Assembly (NCBI GenBank): GCA_003415625.1
Contig: PYIU01000008.1
Location: 3,162,001 to 3,226,000, forward strand
Length of the DNA: 64,000 nt
Direction: 5' to 3'
Origin: Aquanectria penicillioides
Lineage: Eukaryota; Ascomycota; Sordariomycetes; Hypocreales; Nectriaceae
Part shown: in pieces, positions 1 to 11,372 of the stretch
Layout of the letters: the number at the start of each line of letters is the position of its first letter
Numbering within the stretch: the stretch's first letter is position 1
Notes under the pieces: generated by a model
Database searches by the model: none
The model's input: only the letters and a program-made list of their open reading frames with translations
What the model was told of the DNA's origin: nothing
Made by a program: the position numbers and the translations under genes

Positions 1-231
1 TTTACCAGAGCCCATCCTTCGGCAGGGTAATAAGTCCAACTGGGGTCATGCATGATGTCCAAACAGCAATCACGAGCTGGGTCTCTGAAAGCCAGCACAC
101 GTTATGAGTAGCATCAAATTAGGAGGGATTCAAACATCTCGCTTTCCGAGATTCTCAACTGTAAAAGGATCTATATGTACAGATGCAATTTCTTGAAATT
201 GCCTAATATTTACACAGACAAATACATGCCA

Positions 232-1584
232 TTAAGACGGCGGGGCGCCAACATAAATGGTCCAAGTGTCAGAGTTGCCAGAAGAAACGGTGCCAGACGC
301 GTTCTCGTTGCCATCTGGGTTAACATCATCGTAAGAGAAAGCATATCCCTTGCCGTCCGACTCGTACTCGTGAACGATGCGGCTGTAGTGGTTGGTAGGG
401 TTGACGGTGTAGTAGCTCGCGCTGCCGAGGCTGGGCTGAGTCTCGCCTCCGGTAAGGAGAAGAGTGGAGCGGTCAAATGCAGCGCAGATGCGAGGGACCA
501 CAGCGTGGTGGACGGCGTTATCGCCATCCTGGAATCCAAACGCACCAGAGTTGCAGCCCCAAATGTCCTTGGCGACGGGCTTAGCATAGCTGCGGTTGTC
601 GCCGTTGCAAGTAAGTGTGTCTCCGGAAACTTTGCACGCGACATTTCCGGCGTCTCCCTGGGTGTTAACTGTCAGGGTTTGGCTGCTGTACTTGGTCCAG
701 ACCTGGTCGACATAGCTGGTCCAGTAGTTGGCAAACGCATCGGGGTTGATGTCGGTGTAATCGATCGGGGCCAGGACTCGAATAGGGGTACCAGCAGTGT
801 TTGCAATGCACATGGAGCTCCACGGGTATCCCTCAGAGTTCTGGGTAACAAGTTCATTGCAGATCTTGGCCACGCTGCCCTCCTGAAGGCCGTAAGCGCT
901 CTGAGTGGTGCCGTCGGTGACCGAGAGCAGCATGCCGAGGATCATGCCAACAAAGTCTACGTAGCTAATGTTGGCGTACAAGACCTTGTTAGTGTAGGTG
1001 AATTCAACAAATCCCCAGTTGAGTGCGGCGCTCGGATCCTGGAGGTTGGTCACCGATGGCTGAACCAGGCCATCACCAGTGCCGATGTTGACCATGTAAA
1101 AGGTGAGCTCGCCCTCGACAAAGTAGATACGGCCTGAGCTCATCTCAATGGGAAGGGTGAACTCTAGAGTCTCACCCTTGGTCTTAATAGGAATGGCAAT
1201 GTTCTGGGTAATCTTAACGGGGGTTGTGGATCCACCCGAGGAAGGGTAAATGAGGGAACCATCAGCACCGATGAACACAACAGCACCAGCAGAGTCAAGT
1301 CCAGAAATGTAGGCATTAACGGAGTTGCCACTGAAGTTGTTGACAAACTTGAGAGGGAGAGAAGCCGTGGTGGCTCGGCGAGTGGCTTGGTGGGTGCTGT
1401 TGTCATGGTAGGTCCCGTTGAGGGTATTGTTGGCCGTGACTTCAACGTCTTGGACACCTCCGGGGCTTACAATTGTGAATCCCTTGGAAGTGAGGGAGCC
1501 TCTGGGGATCACTGGGTTGAACATCTGAGTTGGGATGGCAGAGGCTGCGCCGAACAGGGCGGCGAAAAAAAAGAATGGACGCAT
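232..1584 (-). CDS. Secreted GH64 endo-beta-1,3-glucanase
   Basis: Single exon, 450 aa. Residues 1-16 form a signal peptide (Phe-rich hydrophobic core ending ASA), so the enzyme is secreted. The mature part reads as glycoside hydrolase family 64 (laminaripentaose-producing beta-1,3-glucanase fold, partly thaumatin-like): FVEFT followed by NISYVDF. In the characterised bacterial enzyme the catalytic Glu and Asp lie 16 residues apart in the same two motifs; here they are E194 and D210, with the same spacing. The C-terminal half contains AFDRSTLLL and the TNHYSRIVHEY region usual for the family. Expected role: hydrolysis of beta-1,3-glucan, in own-wall remodelling or attack on other fungi. Length is normal and there is no frameshift. 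The start is the only ATG giving a signal peptide. A large open frame on the opposite strand is an antisense shadow. Confidence 0.9.
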   Translation of the reverse strand: MRPFFFFAALFGAASAIPTQMFNPVIPRGSLTSKGFTIVSPGGVQDVEVTANNTLNGTYHDNSTHQATRRATTASLPLKFVNNFSGNSVNAYISGLDSAGAVVFIGADGSLIYPSSGGSTTPVKITQNIAIPIKTKGETLEFTLPIEMSSGRIYFVEGELTFYMVNIGTGDGLVQPSVTNLQDPSAALNWGFVEFTYTNKVLYANISYVDFVGMILGMLLSVTDGTTQSAYGLQEGSVAKICNELVTQNSEGYPWSSMCIANTAGTPIRVLAPIDYTDINPDAFANYWTSYVDQVWTKYSSQTLTVNTQGDAGNVACKVSGDTLTCNGDNRSYAKPVAKDIWGCNSGAFGFQDGDNAVHHAVVPRICAAFDRSTLLLTGGETQPSLGSASYYTVNPTNHYSRIVHEYESDGKGYAFSYDDVNPDGNENASGTVSSGNSDTWTIYVGAPPS

Positions 1585-1732
1585 TTTCAGCGAATGAAAG
1601 AGTGACTGGAATAGATAAAAGAGTGACTATTCGTGGGAGTATGCAACGAAAGAAAGAACAGGAAAAAGAAAAGAAACAAATCGACTATGGCATAGAAGAG
1701 ATCAAAGCACAAGCAGACGGGAATCACGCAGG

Positions 1733-1740
1733 ATAATATA
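1733..1740 (-). promoter_or_regulatory. TATA-like box of the GH64 gene
   Basis: TATATTAT on the minus strand, about 150 nt upstream of the glucanase ATG. It is the only good TATA-like word in the proximal promoter. Position is plausible for a fungal core promoter; not proven. Confidence 0.35.
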
Positions 1741-3124
1741 CCATTTCTATCATTCTTGGGGTTTGGGGGGGGGTGATGGGGGCCTCGGAGCCCGCAAGTA
1801 AGGCAAACTAGCAGGACTGTGGCATTAAAGTGCGGTTCGCATGTGATGACGCAAGATTCAGGTGAAAGCGGCTATTGGCAACGCTGGGTGTGGTGTTAGT
1901 TTCGGGCATTTCTTTTCCCCTACACTCTATCTGATGAGAAGGATCAAACTATGGCGAGAGCCAGGTCGGATCTCGGAGGCGGTGTTCCCATCATTGGCCG
2001 GGTTGTCTCGTCGTCTGACATCGCACTCACCCGGTTGCGGGGGCACGATCGACCCGGATCCTTGCAGGACCCGTCCGGCTCACATGGTTGGAGCTCCTCA
2101 TCCAGGAGCTCCGTTCGCCGACTACATACGTTTCCGGGCTCTGGACAGTTCTGCGACGGCAGAAGAGGGCTATGTATGCCGTCTTGTTAGTCCATTGGCT
2201 GACGGTTTGTGGGGACCCTTGCTACACATCCATGTTCGGCACGGAGCAAGTAGAACATCTGGTGAGTTGAGTCCAAGCTCCCTGGGCCTCCGCGATCGAA
2301 ATAGGCCCGACTTGGCTCACTCACACTAAGTTGGCGCCGCGTTTCAAAAAACTACCTTCTGTTTTGGAGCGTTCCCCTGAGAGCAGCAGCCGGTATCCTG
2401 TTTCGTCCACGCTCTTTAATGACATGCAGATGGCTCGACAGGGCATCTATCGCGCGTATTGGTCCATGTACGATCTGGGAGAAGAGCCTTAATAGATTTC
2501 GCATAATGCTTTTTCATCCCTTCTCTCGGGAGAGCGGGAAAGGGGCGCACCTGTGATTATTCCCGGAGCGAGCGCACACGCGTGCATAATCGCCGATGCT
2601 GACCAGGAAGACATATGTCCCGTAGGCAGGAACATTGGTCTATGTCCTATGGTGACGTTTCATTGCGCCCACATCACGGAGGAACCATCTCACGGTGAAA
2701 TGACGAGGCGTCGAGAAAACTGGACCGCTTCGTGGCAGTGCTCTATATCGACGAGACTCAAAGAGTCAACAAGTTCGCCATTTCCCGCGTGCAGGAGTGC
2801 CATCCCAGCATCCTTGCGTTTATGCGTCCTTACCGTGGCTGTTTGTGTCTGTCGACAAGGCTGAAGGGTGATGGTCTCTGCCGATGAGGCGTGGCTTGTG
2901 TGCCACGGTTTCAGACCCACCTGAAACTCCACACAATCCTTCCTGTATCGCATCAAACACGCAAGTTTCAACACCGATGGCGATGATCTCGAGATGATAA
3001 TCAATTTTTTTCTTTTTTCTTTGACCTGTCTTGGGCCCGTCATGACGTGTTTATTTGATTGAAACCGTGATTATGCAGCTAAAATAAGATATTATACAAC
3101 GCTTTTTGTCCCCGCTCTGTCTAC
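1741..3124. other. Gene-free stretch between glucanase and dehydrogenase
   Basis: No convincing gene. It begins with the distal promoter of the glucanase (a G-run near 1766-1775) and ends with the 3' flank of the dehydrogenase. Open frames of 60-155 codons here have no recognisable motif or splice context. I see no RNA gene or repeat. Confidence 0.5.
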
Positions 3125-4262
3125 TTAGAGCTTGCTCTGCTTGATAAGGTGCAGGTTGACAGGCGAAATGGCCTTGCCAGACTTCTCAAAAGAAAGAATG
3201 TTCTCCATGCCCAGACGCTCGAATCCGATGTGCGAGTCCAATGATGCACCGGCGTTGTGGGACAGGAGCTCGACGTTCTTCATCTTGACGAGCTCGGGGC
3301 TGATCTCGGGCTCGTTCTGGAAGACGTCGAGGCCTGCGGCAGAAAGGTGGCCGCTCTGGAGCGCGGCAACGAGGTCGGCCTCGTTGATAAGCTTGCCACG
3401 GGCAATGTTGACGAGGCGGGCGCCCTTCTTCATCTTGGCGATGCCCTCCTTGCTCAAAAGAGCCTCGCCGGCAAAAGGAGTGGCAACCAAGACGCAGTCG
3501 GCCTCGGCAAGCAGGGTGTCGGCGCTCTTGTGAAAGACGGCCTCGAGGGACTGCTCCACGTCCTTGGGGGCCTGGACAACGTCGTTGTAAAGGATCTTCA
3601 TGTCAAGGGCCTTGTAGGCCTTCTCGGCGATACGACGGCCAATACGGCCGAAGCCAATGACCCCCAGGCTGAAGCCGCTGGGGTTGCGGGAGACGGGAGC
3701 AAGGTTGCGGTTGGCATCTACGAACTGGTCCTTGTCGCCGGACCGGGCGGCGATGGCCGACCACGAGAGAAGGCGGAATGTGGAGATGATGAGCCAAATA
3801 GCGGCGTCAGCAACAGACTCTGTGCACGCAGCGGCGGCGTTGCAGTAGACGACGCCTAGAAGAGATTCGGGTTAGATTAAATCATTTAATGATGAGAGCA
3901 ACCAAATGTAGAAACGGATGCGCGAAGGGGTTGCGAATGACGGAAAGAAACTCACCATGGCGGGCCAGAGCAGCGGTGTCGACCCAGTCAAAGCCAGCGC
4001 CGGCGCTGGCGTAGATCTTGCACGAAGGGGGCAGAAGCGAGATCAATTCCTCGTCCCAGTTGCCCATCTCACCGCCGGTGTTCCAGAAGGGGCGGTAGAT
4101 GGCGAAGAAGTCGCCAAACGCCTTGCTCTTCAGCGCCTGGATGAACTCGGCGCGGGGCATGCTGTAGGAGCGCTTGATCTCAAACTTGTCCTTGAACTCG
4201 TTGTAGAGCTCATGGTTCCAGCGAATGTCATCACCGAGCTGCAGAACGATAGGCTTGGCCAT
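3125..4262 (-). CDS. D-isomer-specific 2-hydroxyacid dehydrogenase with C-terminal SKL (peroxisomal)
   Basis: Two exons, 4262-3956 and 3855-3125, join cleanly (donor GTGAGT, acceptor TCTAG) into 345 aa. The NAD(P)-binding motif is G170-F-G172-R-I-G175 within GVIGFGRIG. The catalytic triad expected for the family is visible: R255 in NIARGKL, E284 in DVFQNEP, and H302 in LLSHNAGAS. The His-Asn-Ala-Gly context resembles fungal D-mandelate or hydroxyisocaproate dehydrogenase-like members rather than classical lactate or phosphoglycerate dehydrogenases. The last three residues are SKL, the canonical PTS1 signal, so the enzyme is expected in peroxisomes. Likely reaction: reversible reduction of a 2-oxo acid to a D-2-hydroxy acid; the substrate cannot be read from sequence. 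Neighbours give no pathway hint. Confidence 0.9.
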
Positions 4263-5411
4263 ATTGGCGGAGGGTAATTTTCACGGTGGTAAATTCAAAG
4301 GGGATAATTGGGCAACAGGAGCAACACGGGGGCAGCACAGGGGAGAAACGGAACTCTGGACGGCCGCTGAGGCGAATAAATACCGAACATGCCACTGAAG
4401 GAGAGCCCCCAGCCCCGAAATGATGGTGCTTCACCGTCCTGTGCGGTCAGCCCGCCGAGCCCCCGCCGCCCGATGAAGAAATCCGACGCCTGCGAAGGGC
4501 AGTTTTGTCCGAAAAACGCCAGTCATTGGCCTCGGATGGCTCGAGGGTCCACCGCCAGGAGCCCCAAGACTGTGGGGGTGGAGGCCGAGTTCGGGCTTCT
4601 GTCCGAGGGAGCGACGGGAAATGGTCAGACAATCGAATCAGCGTCGAGGACTCTGAGAAGTCCGGGCAACCGGGGCCCCACGAGGAACGACGAATTCCGG
4701 GGCTTTTGACGGGGAGACTACGCTCAGGCCGGGAATTGTTCCTGTTCTGCGGAGGTGAGGCTCAATCGACGGGGCAGAGGGGCCGAGGAGGGCTTGATAT
4801 AATACCGTCAGTGCCCATATTATCCGCCAGAGGGGCCGTGGTCTGTGAGACATGTTTGCTTCCCAGTGGGACGGGTCGATTAATTAGGTGTCACTATATC
4901 GAAAAGACGAACTGTATGTTGGGTGGAGTGTTTAGGTTCTCGCTTCGCTTCAGGTTGACGCTGTGGTGGTTCAAGCCAGCACGGGGGATGCAGACGAAAG
5001 CAAGAGGACCTCACTAATTGGCTCTGTTCTTCATACCGGTACCTGTCTTTAATTGTTCAGATGAAACACAAATTCCAAATATTCAAGTGTTTCCTGACTC
5101 TTCCACCACAGAAAACAGTCTATTGTAAATATGTGCCGGTAGCCGTCATACTTTTGCCAATCTCAACGTTCCTCGGAGAGCTAAAACCACCATCATCCAA
5201 TACGTCTACGTTTTGTCCAACCAAATGCCCATTCACACACAAGTCATTTGCTTTTATTCCACGGACCAACATTACCGTACCCCTCCCCTTCCCCATCTAC
5301 TTTCGCCTCTGACAAGGAGGGCAACCTCAAATTGGGCTGCGCGTGGCATCCTTGCTCCCCCCAGCGGGACGATCCCGAGACGCCACAGCGCAGTGCCGAT
5401 GCATAAATTAT
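4263..5411. other. Gene-free stretch upstream of the dehydrogenase
   Basis: It holds the promoter of the dehydrogenase (leftward) and the 3' flank of the MFS transporter gene. Several overlapping short frames on both strands lack motifs and splice continuity. Nothing else recognised. Confidence 0.5.
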
Positions 5412-7001
5412 TCAGTCCCTCTTTTGGATGCGGGGAAAGGAAAGCCAGACCACCAGCACCACCACGATCAAGGCCAGGATGATCGGTTGCAGCACCTTGA
5501 CGCCCGTCTTCTCAGCGATCGCGCCAATTGCAAACGGAAACACTGTGCCGCCCGTGCCGCCCAAGGCCATGCCAAACCCGATGGCGCTAACATGGATGTG
5601 CTTGGGCAGCAGCTTGGCCGTCATCATGACCGCTCCGGGGAACAGCGGGCCCAGGAAGAAGCCCAGGAACGCCACGGCCACCGCAGACACGATGAACTGC
5701 GGGACCAACCAGAAGAGCAGCTGGAGGCCCAGGCAGCAGACGAGGTAAATACTGACGCACAGCCGCTCGCCGTATCTCTCGGTGACGAAACCCAGACCAG
5801 CACGTCCCAGCGCCTGGCCAGCCCAGAAGCCTGAGACGGATGCTCCAGACGCGTACGCTGAGGCGTTTCGGACTCGCAACATGAAAGTGACGACCCATCC
5901 ACCCAGACCAACTATTTATAGAGGTTAGATGAAAGTTGCAAGTTGGAAAATAGCAGAGAAGGGAGGGAAAATACCTTCGACACCCATGTATGAAAAGAAA
6001 AACAGGGCCGCCAGCCAAGTCACCTTCGACTTGAGCACCTCTCGTGTTCCGGCCCCCGACGACTCGTGAGCATGCTCGGCTCGGTAAACAGCTCCAGTCT
6101 TGTGCCAGAAACTAATGTTGAGGCCGATCAACTCAACAACAGAAATTCCCACCTTGACGCACGTTAGCATGCTCCCGAATTTCTAACAAATTTCTCACCA
6201 TGACGTAGTAGAAGGTGTACCACGGCAAGTTAGCCTTGACCACCATCGACGTAGCAATCAGCGGCGCAAACAGAGCACCGACCGAGTAGCACGAGTGCAG
6301 GAATCCCTGGATGGTGTTGGCCTTGTCCATGGATCCAAGCCACGCGCAGAAGCATGCATCCGTGAGGCCATTTCCGAAACCACTCAGAATGTTGAAAACA
6401 ACGAGGACAGGGTACGGGGGGTGGCAAGCCAGCACCGCGTAGGTGATGATATGGCAGAGCGGCGCCATAATGGCAACTCCCCGCTGACCGAACTTCTGAT
6501 GGATGCGGGCATTGGTAAAGGCGGCCACCGAGTATCCAGCAAAGGGTGTCAGAAAGACGAGAGACACGATAGTGTAGGTGATTCCGTAGTACTTTTCGAG
6601 CTGCAGCGAAATAATGTGAGAACATGTCACTTCAAAGCTAGCCAACGGATAGAGTTTACATATGGTAGCAGGGCCTATGAAACGTTAGTGCTTTGACTCG
6701 GAAGCAGGGTAACAACAGTAATTCAGCATACACCAGTAGCGGCGTCATTCATGCCAGCAATTATGAAAGACCAAAACGCAAAACCGAGTCGTGCAATGTT
6801 GCCTCTTGGGTAGTTCCATCTTTCAGTCTCGCCCTGCGCATTCGGAGGAGGGTCTTGGGACCCAATGCCATTCTCCAGCGTAGGTTCAACAGCTACCGAC
6901 GATTGTTGTTTGGGATTAATAGATTCCAGAGGAATCGATTCCACCGCGAAAACACGGCTTGATTCTGCTTGAATTGTCGTCGTGGTCGTCGAGGTCGCCA
7001 T
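5412..7001 (-). CDS. Major-facilitator-superfamily transporter (fungal BSC6/fucose-permease-like type)
   Basis: Five exons: 7001-6732, 6674-6660 (15 nt), 6600-6199, 6152-5975, 5911-5412; 454 aa. After a hydrophilic N-terminus the first helix contains FWSFIIAGMNDAATG. The micro-exon supplies ALLPY and the next exon continues LEKYYGITYT, restoring the family's usual first-helix/loop sequence; skipping it would remove five conserved residues in frame. About 12 hydrophobic segments follow, including SGFGNGLTDACFCAWLG and a C-terminal half with GQALGRAGLGFVTERYGERL and GPLFPGAV. Role: proton-linked or facilitative uptake or export of a small solute at a membrane; substrate unknown. The ATG at 7001 is preferred because upstream in-frame codons are not conserved in character. 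It is divergent from the Zn2Cys6 gene at 7944, sharing about 0.94 kb of promoter. Confidence 0.88.
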
Positions 7002-7943
7002 GGCGGTGAATGAGATTATTATGAGGAGCCTGGAGGCACGGAATTCAGATTGCGCGCCCTCTTTGAACAACTGCGTACGCCATTGTCTCCGGGGAATCTC
7101 GCTCTAGCATGGGCACGGGACGAGCCGAAGAATAGCCTAATGAGTGCGTTTAGGCACAATCCGAGAATAATAACTCCGAACTTACCCTATATCAGATCGC
7201 ATAGAATACGCGTACGTTATTTTAGGAAATGGGGGAGGTAGGCCCTGGTTTTGGAAAGTTTCTTGGTTGCTCCACGTCTATTTTTATAAATCATGAGGTT
7301 TTACACCCTGCTTAATCCCGGTTTTCCACCATTTGTTGTAATATTTATACAAAGTTTTTTCCTAACCAGGCCCAACTTATATTCGGTCCTCTCACTCACA
7401 AGAAAACGCTAACCACTACACTTGCCCAAACCTTGTACTTATATACTTAGATAATTCTTCACGCGATACGTTTCCATCAGACCTTCTGCCCCTTATGTTA
7501 GAATAGTATCAGTCTCATATGCAATGTCACGAGGGATCAAAATGGGGGCAAATCCATAAGCTATGTGAGACAACTTGACTACAGGTGCGGGGTAATCAAT
7601 AATTGATCTTCATCTGAATGGAACCAAACTGCATCCTATGCGGCAATCATAAGGCCTCAATAGAACTGCCGGATGCAACGGGGCGAACAATCTGCAGCAA
7701 TGGGCACGTGTGCGTTGAAACCCATCCACCATGCACTTTCACTCACACACAAAATGCTATTAGCCAAACAATCACAAACGACCAGAACAGGATTGGGTCG
7801 GGGATTTGCCTCCCCCGCACTAGTCCCAAATCGGGACATTATCTCCGCGGGATTCCTTGCCTCCTTCGATGCTCCTCCTCATCCCCTGCTCATCGAGACA
7901 TTCCCAGAGTCACAGGCGCGCCCAAAGACACACTCGACCCTGG
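7002..7943. promoter_or_regulatory. Shared intergenic promoter between transporter and Zn2Cys6 regulator
   Basis: The transporter (leftward) and the regulator (rightward) are head to head with 942 nt between their ATGs. AT-rich in the middle (about 7240-7560). No gene recognised inside. A divergent layout suggests, without proving, that the regulator may control the transporter. Confidence 0.4.
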
Positions 7944-10111
7944 ATGAAGCGCGCACGATGCTGCAACGGCTGCCGGCGTCGCCATAGAAAGTGTGTCGTG
8001 CAACCAGGAGCGACAAAATGCGGTGGCTGCATCGAGTCAGGCCGAGAATGCCGCTTTGATTCCGACATTCGTTTCAGACACAGCAATGCTTGGGAGCTGA
8101 GGGAGTCAACATCGACCCGGAAATCGTGGACCAGGGTACCGAAATCAAGTATGTATCCATCAAGCCATCTGTATTAAAAACAATGCTAATAATGCCAAGT
8201 TTCTTTTGTGACGCCTCGAGGTGTTGGTCAAGAATTTTCCGAGACCCCCTCAGCATCTGGGCAAAACCAGCAAGTTACCCATGGCAATACCTCATCACAG
8301 GCATCTAGAGAAGGCCCATACGTTGAATCTTCCCTATTGGATACCGAAAATGTCGCTAGCGAGCAGCTGGCGGCGACCGGGGCCGTTAGACTGCAGGTCG
8401 ATGACGAGAGGCCTTCGACTAGAAGAATCCGAAGCCATGACGCTGCATCCCGCAACAGTCCAGATCATCTCGAGCTAGTCTCTTTGTGCCAGGCGGATAC
8501 AACACCGTTATATCAACCTTCTCCTCAACCTAGGTCTCAAACATTAGGATCTGCTCTTGAACACCACAAGGATTCATCCCCAGGTTCCATCATAGAGACC
8601 ACTTCAACCTCCCAGGTTCTCGGCCCACCGTTTCCCGCCCAAAATTCACCGCTTGATATAGGATCCTCAGTCGGCGGATCTCCAAAAATAGGCCATACTC
8701 CTGCCTACATTGAGCTTGGACAATCGGAACAAGGGCCCAGGCTCTCAGAGCGGCAAGCATTCCTTTTCATGGCATATATACAAAAGTTGGCACCATCAGT
8801 GAGTCAAACCACCGATGGCTGAAGTATATACACTAATTTAGGTCATTAGTCAGATGCATGTGACGAGGCACGACATTTCGCTCTTGAAGTCCCTAGATTG
8901 GCCCTGCAGAACCAAATGATAATGAATGGAGTGCTTGCTCTGGCAAGCGTCTATGATTCCCGGTGCACAGGCGTATCATCAGATCTCGAGAGCACCTACT
9001 ACCACAACAGATGCATTGAATTGCTGATTGAAGCTTTCGCGAAGCCACCAGAGACATGGGACTCGAAACTACTCACTGCGGTAGTAATCGCTCGCCTGTA
9101 CGAAGAGTACGACAATGAGACTGACTCTAATTATCACCACCTCAGTGGCACTCAAAATCTGTTGAATCATGAGGCCGTAGCCCGCTTCGTTATGCAAGGC
9201 GGCCTCGCCGAGGCTGCAAGCTGGGTTCACTTGCGGCAAGCAATCTACGTTTATCTAGTGCGCAGAGAGCCCATCAATATTTGCCTGGAGAATTTCGAAA
9301 GGTCCACCGTATTCCAGAGAACCGATGACTCTGCATATGCGAACCACATCGTGTATCTTTTTGCTAAATTGATCAAGTTAATGACTCCAGTAGACGGAAC
9401 GCAAAGTGCAAGAGATCCACAGCACCAGGAGTGGAAGCTCCTGGAACAACAAATTTCGAGCTGGAACGACACAAAGCCATTTTCATTTTGTCCGATATTC
9501 TGTAAACCAGCGAATTTGGAAGAGGACAAGCCTTTCCCTACGATTAAGATTGCAGCATCTGTTCCAGGCATGTCCCTGCCCATGCACAGTTGAGCTCCCA
9601 GCTAACAAGTCTCCAGTGGTTGCAATGCAACATTACTATGCTGCAAAGGCAATAATATCCTTGCAAGAGTGCAATACTAGTGGCTCAACTGTGGGGTTCC
9701 ATGCTGCCAGGCTCCGGCACGATGGAGAGGTACGCAGACCACAATCTCCAGATCAAATGCATGCTGGGCGACTTGAATTATCTAAGGCTAACATTTCACG
9801 TTTCTATTAGCGACGAATTGCGTCGTATTTGTGCATATTGATGGGCCTGGCCTTGTCCAATGAGCACGCAATCAATGCGTTTTACTTGCCATCGCATATG
9901 CTCTCGTTATGTGCGTCCCCAGACGATTCAGGCTGACTTAGAAGCTCATCAATTTCTAGGTGGTTACTGTATTCGCGATCCCTGTGAGCGGACCCACACT
10001 ATTCAGTACCTTCACAAGGTGAACACGATCCTCAAGTGGAAAACTCGAGCGTTGGCGGAGACACTTGAGTCTCAGTGGGCAGACATGGACAATTTTGAGA
10101 AGAGAAAGTAA
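7944..10111 (+). CDS. Zn2Cys6 binuclear-cluster transcription factor
   Basis: Six exons: 7944-8148, 8200-8798, 8850-9567, 9617-9729, 9811-9910, 9960-10111; 628 aa. The DNA-binding domain is at the very N-terminus: CCNGCRRRHRKC then CGGCIESGREC, the six-cysteine pattern of fungal Zn2Cys6 proteins, followed by a long polar linker. The C-terminal half (SDACDEARHFALEVPRLALQ onward) is the fungal_trans_2-type regulatory region, ending CGYCIRDPCERTHTIQYL. The intron at 9568-9616 has a GC donor (GCATGT) and a good GCTAAC branch site; without it the frame ends. ATG 7944 is chosen because it places the cluster at residues 6-35, as usual; an upstream in-frame ATG at 7857 is possible. The splice after residue 68 is less certain than the rest. 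Expected nuclear, pathway-specific. Confidence 0.85.
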
Positions 10112-10256
10112 TGCAAACTTATGAAACTCGTATTCGCACTCTCCATGCGGGTAACTTATTATTTTCCAATTTCCAAAGTGACGCTTCATTCATGCCTGAA
10201 CATGGCCGTGGTAGTACATATGCATCTGCAACAATGTCAGGGCATTATTACACTAT

Positions 10257-11372
10257 CTAAAGCCCGTCGTTGAATTCATAATCCTTGTTCCATCGCTTCG
10301 AAAAGTTAGCCTTGCTGTTTCAGTGTCGAGGCATATTTTACTTACTGTGTCCCATGGGCGGCTTGAGTTGACAAACCGAAGGTCGGTACCGAGGCGAATA
10401 CATCCCTCGGGATCATGGTTGATAGTGGAGGCATGGATCTGGTTATCTCGTCAGTACTGAACTTTGTGCAGCAATATCGAACAAGCATACCATATGAGGA
10501 GTGTGAATAACAACATCACCGGCTTCATATGCACTAACGAGCCACTTCTTGCCGTATTTCCTGCCAAAATCGGCAGGCCCCTCAGATAGGAATCCGGTGC
10601 TCATCATGTTGGCATTGTAAGCGTTGCGCATCTGAGCATCATCCATGCCTGCAGCCTTCGCCTTGGCAGCAAAGTCCTCTTCAATTTCTTGACCGAGTTT
10701 GTCGCCACCCTGCAAGTAGATGAGGCCGCCACCCTGGATTTTAACATCGCCCATAGGCACCCAAGCTGTTAAGGCGGTGGGCTCTCCATATCTCATAAAA
10801 GACTGATCATAGTGAACGCCGATGGCTCGGTTCCCAGGGGTGTTGTTTCGAAGCAGAGTTCGTCTAACGGCGAGCGTCGCCTCGCCCCAGCCAGTTAAGC
10901 GGGCAACAAAGTCTCTCAGCGTTGGATGGTTGCAGAATCCTCGCTCGCTTCCATCCTCGGAACCAATGTACCAAGGCTCAGTGTGAGCCTTGAGCGCGGT
11001 GTTTACGAACAAGGCCGCCCGGTCGGTCGAGCCAGGGGGTGCGTTCTTGACGCTTCCAGCCCCAATTCCGGGATAGTCGGCGGCACTGGCAGAATCATCA
11101 AAGATGCCTTCGACCGGCCTAGTTCCAGGCTTAATGACTCCGCTTGGCTCAAGAGACTTGAAATACGCCTCACGAGCGGCCAAAACGTCCTCTCGAGGAA
11201 GAAGACCCTTCAGAAGCACGTAACCATCCGTGGTGTATCGCTTGTACAATTCCTCAAGAGGCTCATCGGGGTATGAAAGCCGCATCTGCTCGACCTCATT
11301 AGAGGCAAGAAGATCGTCGTTGACGTGCAGCTGCACGCCATCGATAGTCGCTGACTCCTCAACGTGTGGCAT
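10257..11372 (-). CDS. Phytanoyl-CoA dioxygenase (PhyH) family Fe(II)/2-oxoglutarate oxygenase
   Basis: Three exons: 11372-10491, 10438-10346, 10295-10257; 337 aa. Iron ligands expected for the PhyH fold are visible: H187-Y-D189 in GVHYDQ and the distal histidine H296 in MIHAS, with the 2-oxoglutarate-binding arginine R309 in CIRLGTDLRF. The first intron falls just before the distal histidine, so the 5' exon alone would be inactive. The last exon encodes only 12 residues and the stop (RWNKDYEFNDGL). Likely reaction: 2-oxoglutarate-dependent hydroxylation or related oxidation of a small molecule; substrate unknown. It converges with the upstream regulator (146 nt between stops). No targeting signal seen. 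Family membership is firm, the reaction is inferred. Confidence 0.9.

Noticed and set aside
175..1137. 320-codon plus-strand open frame
   Set aside because: It lies fully antisense to the GH64 gene, whose signal peptide, catalytic residues and codon pattern are clear; the plus frame has no motif.
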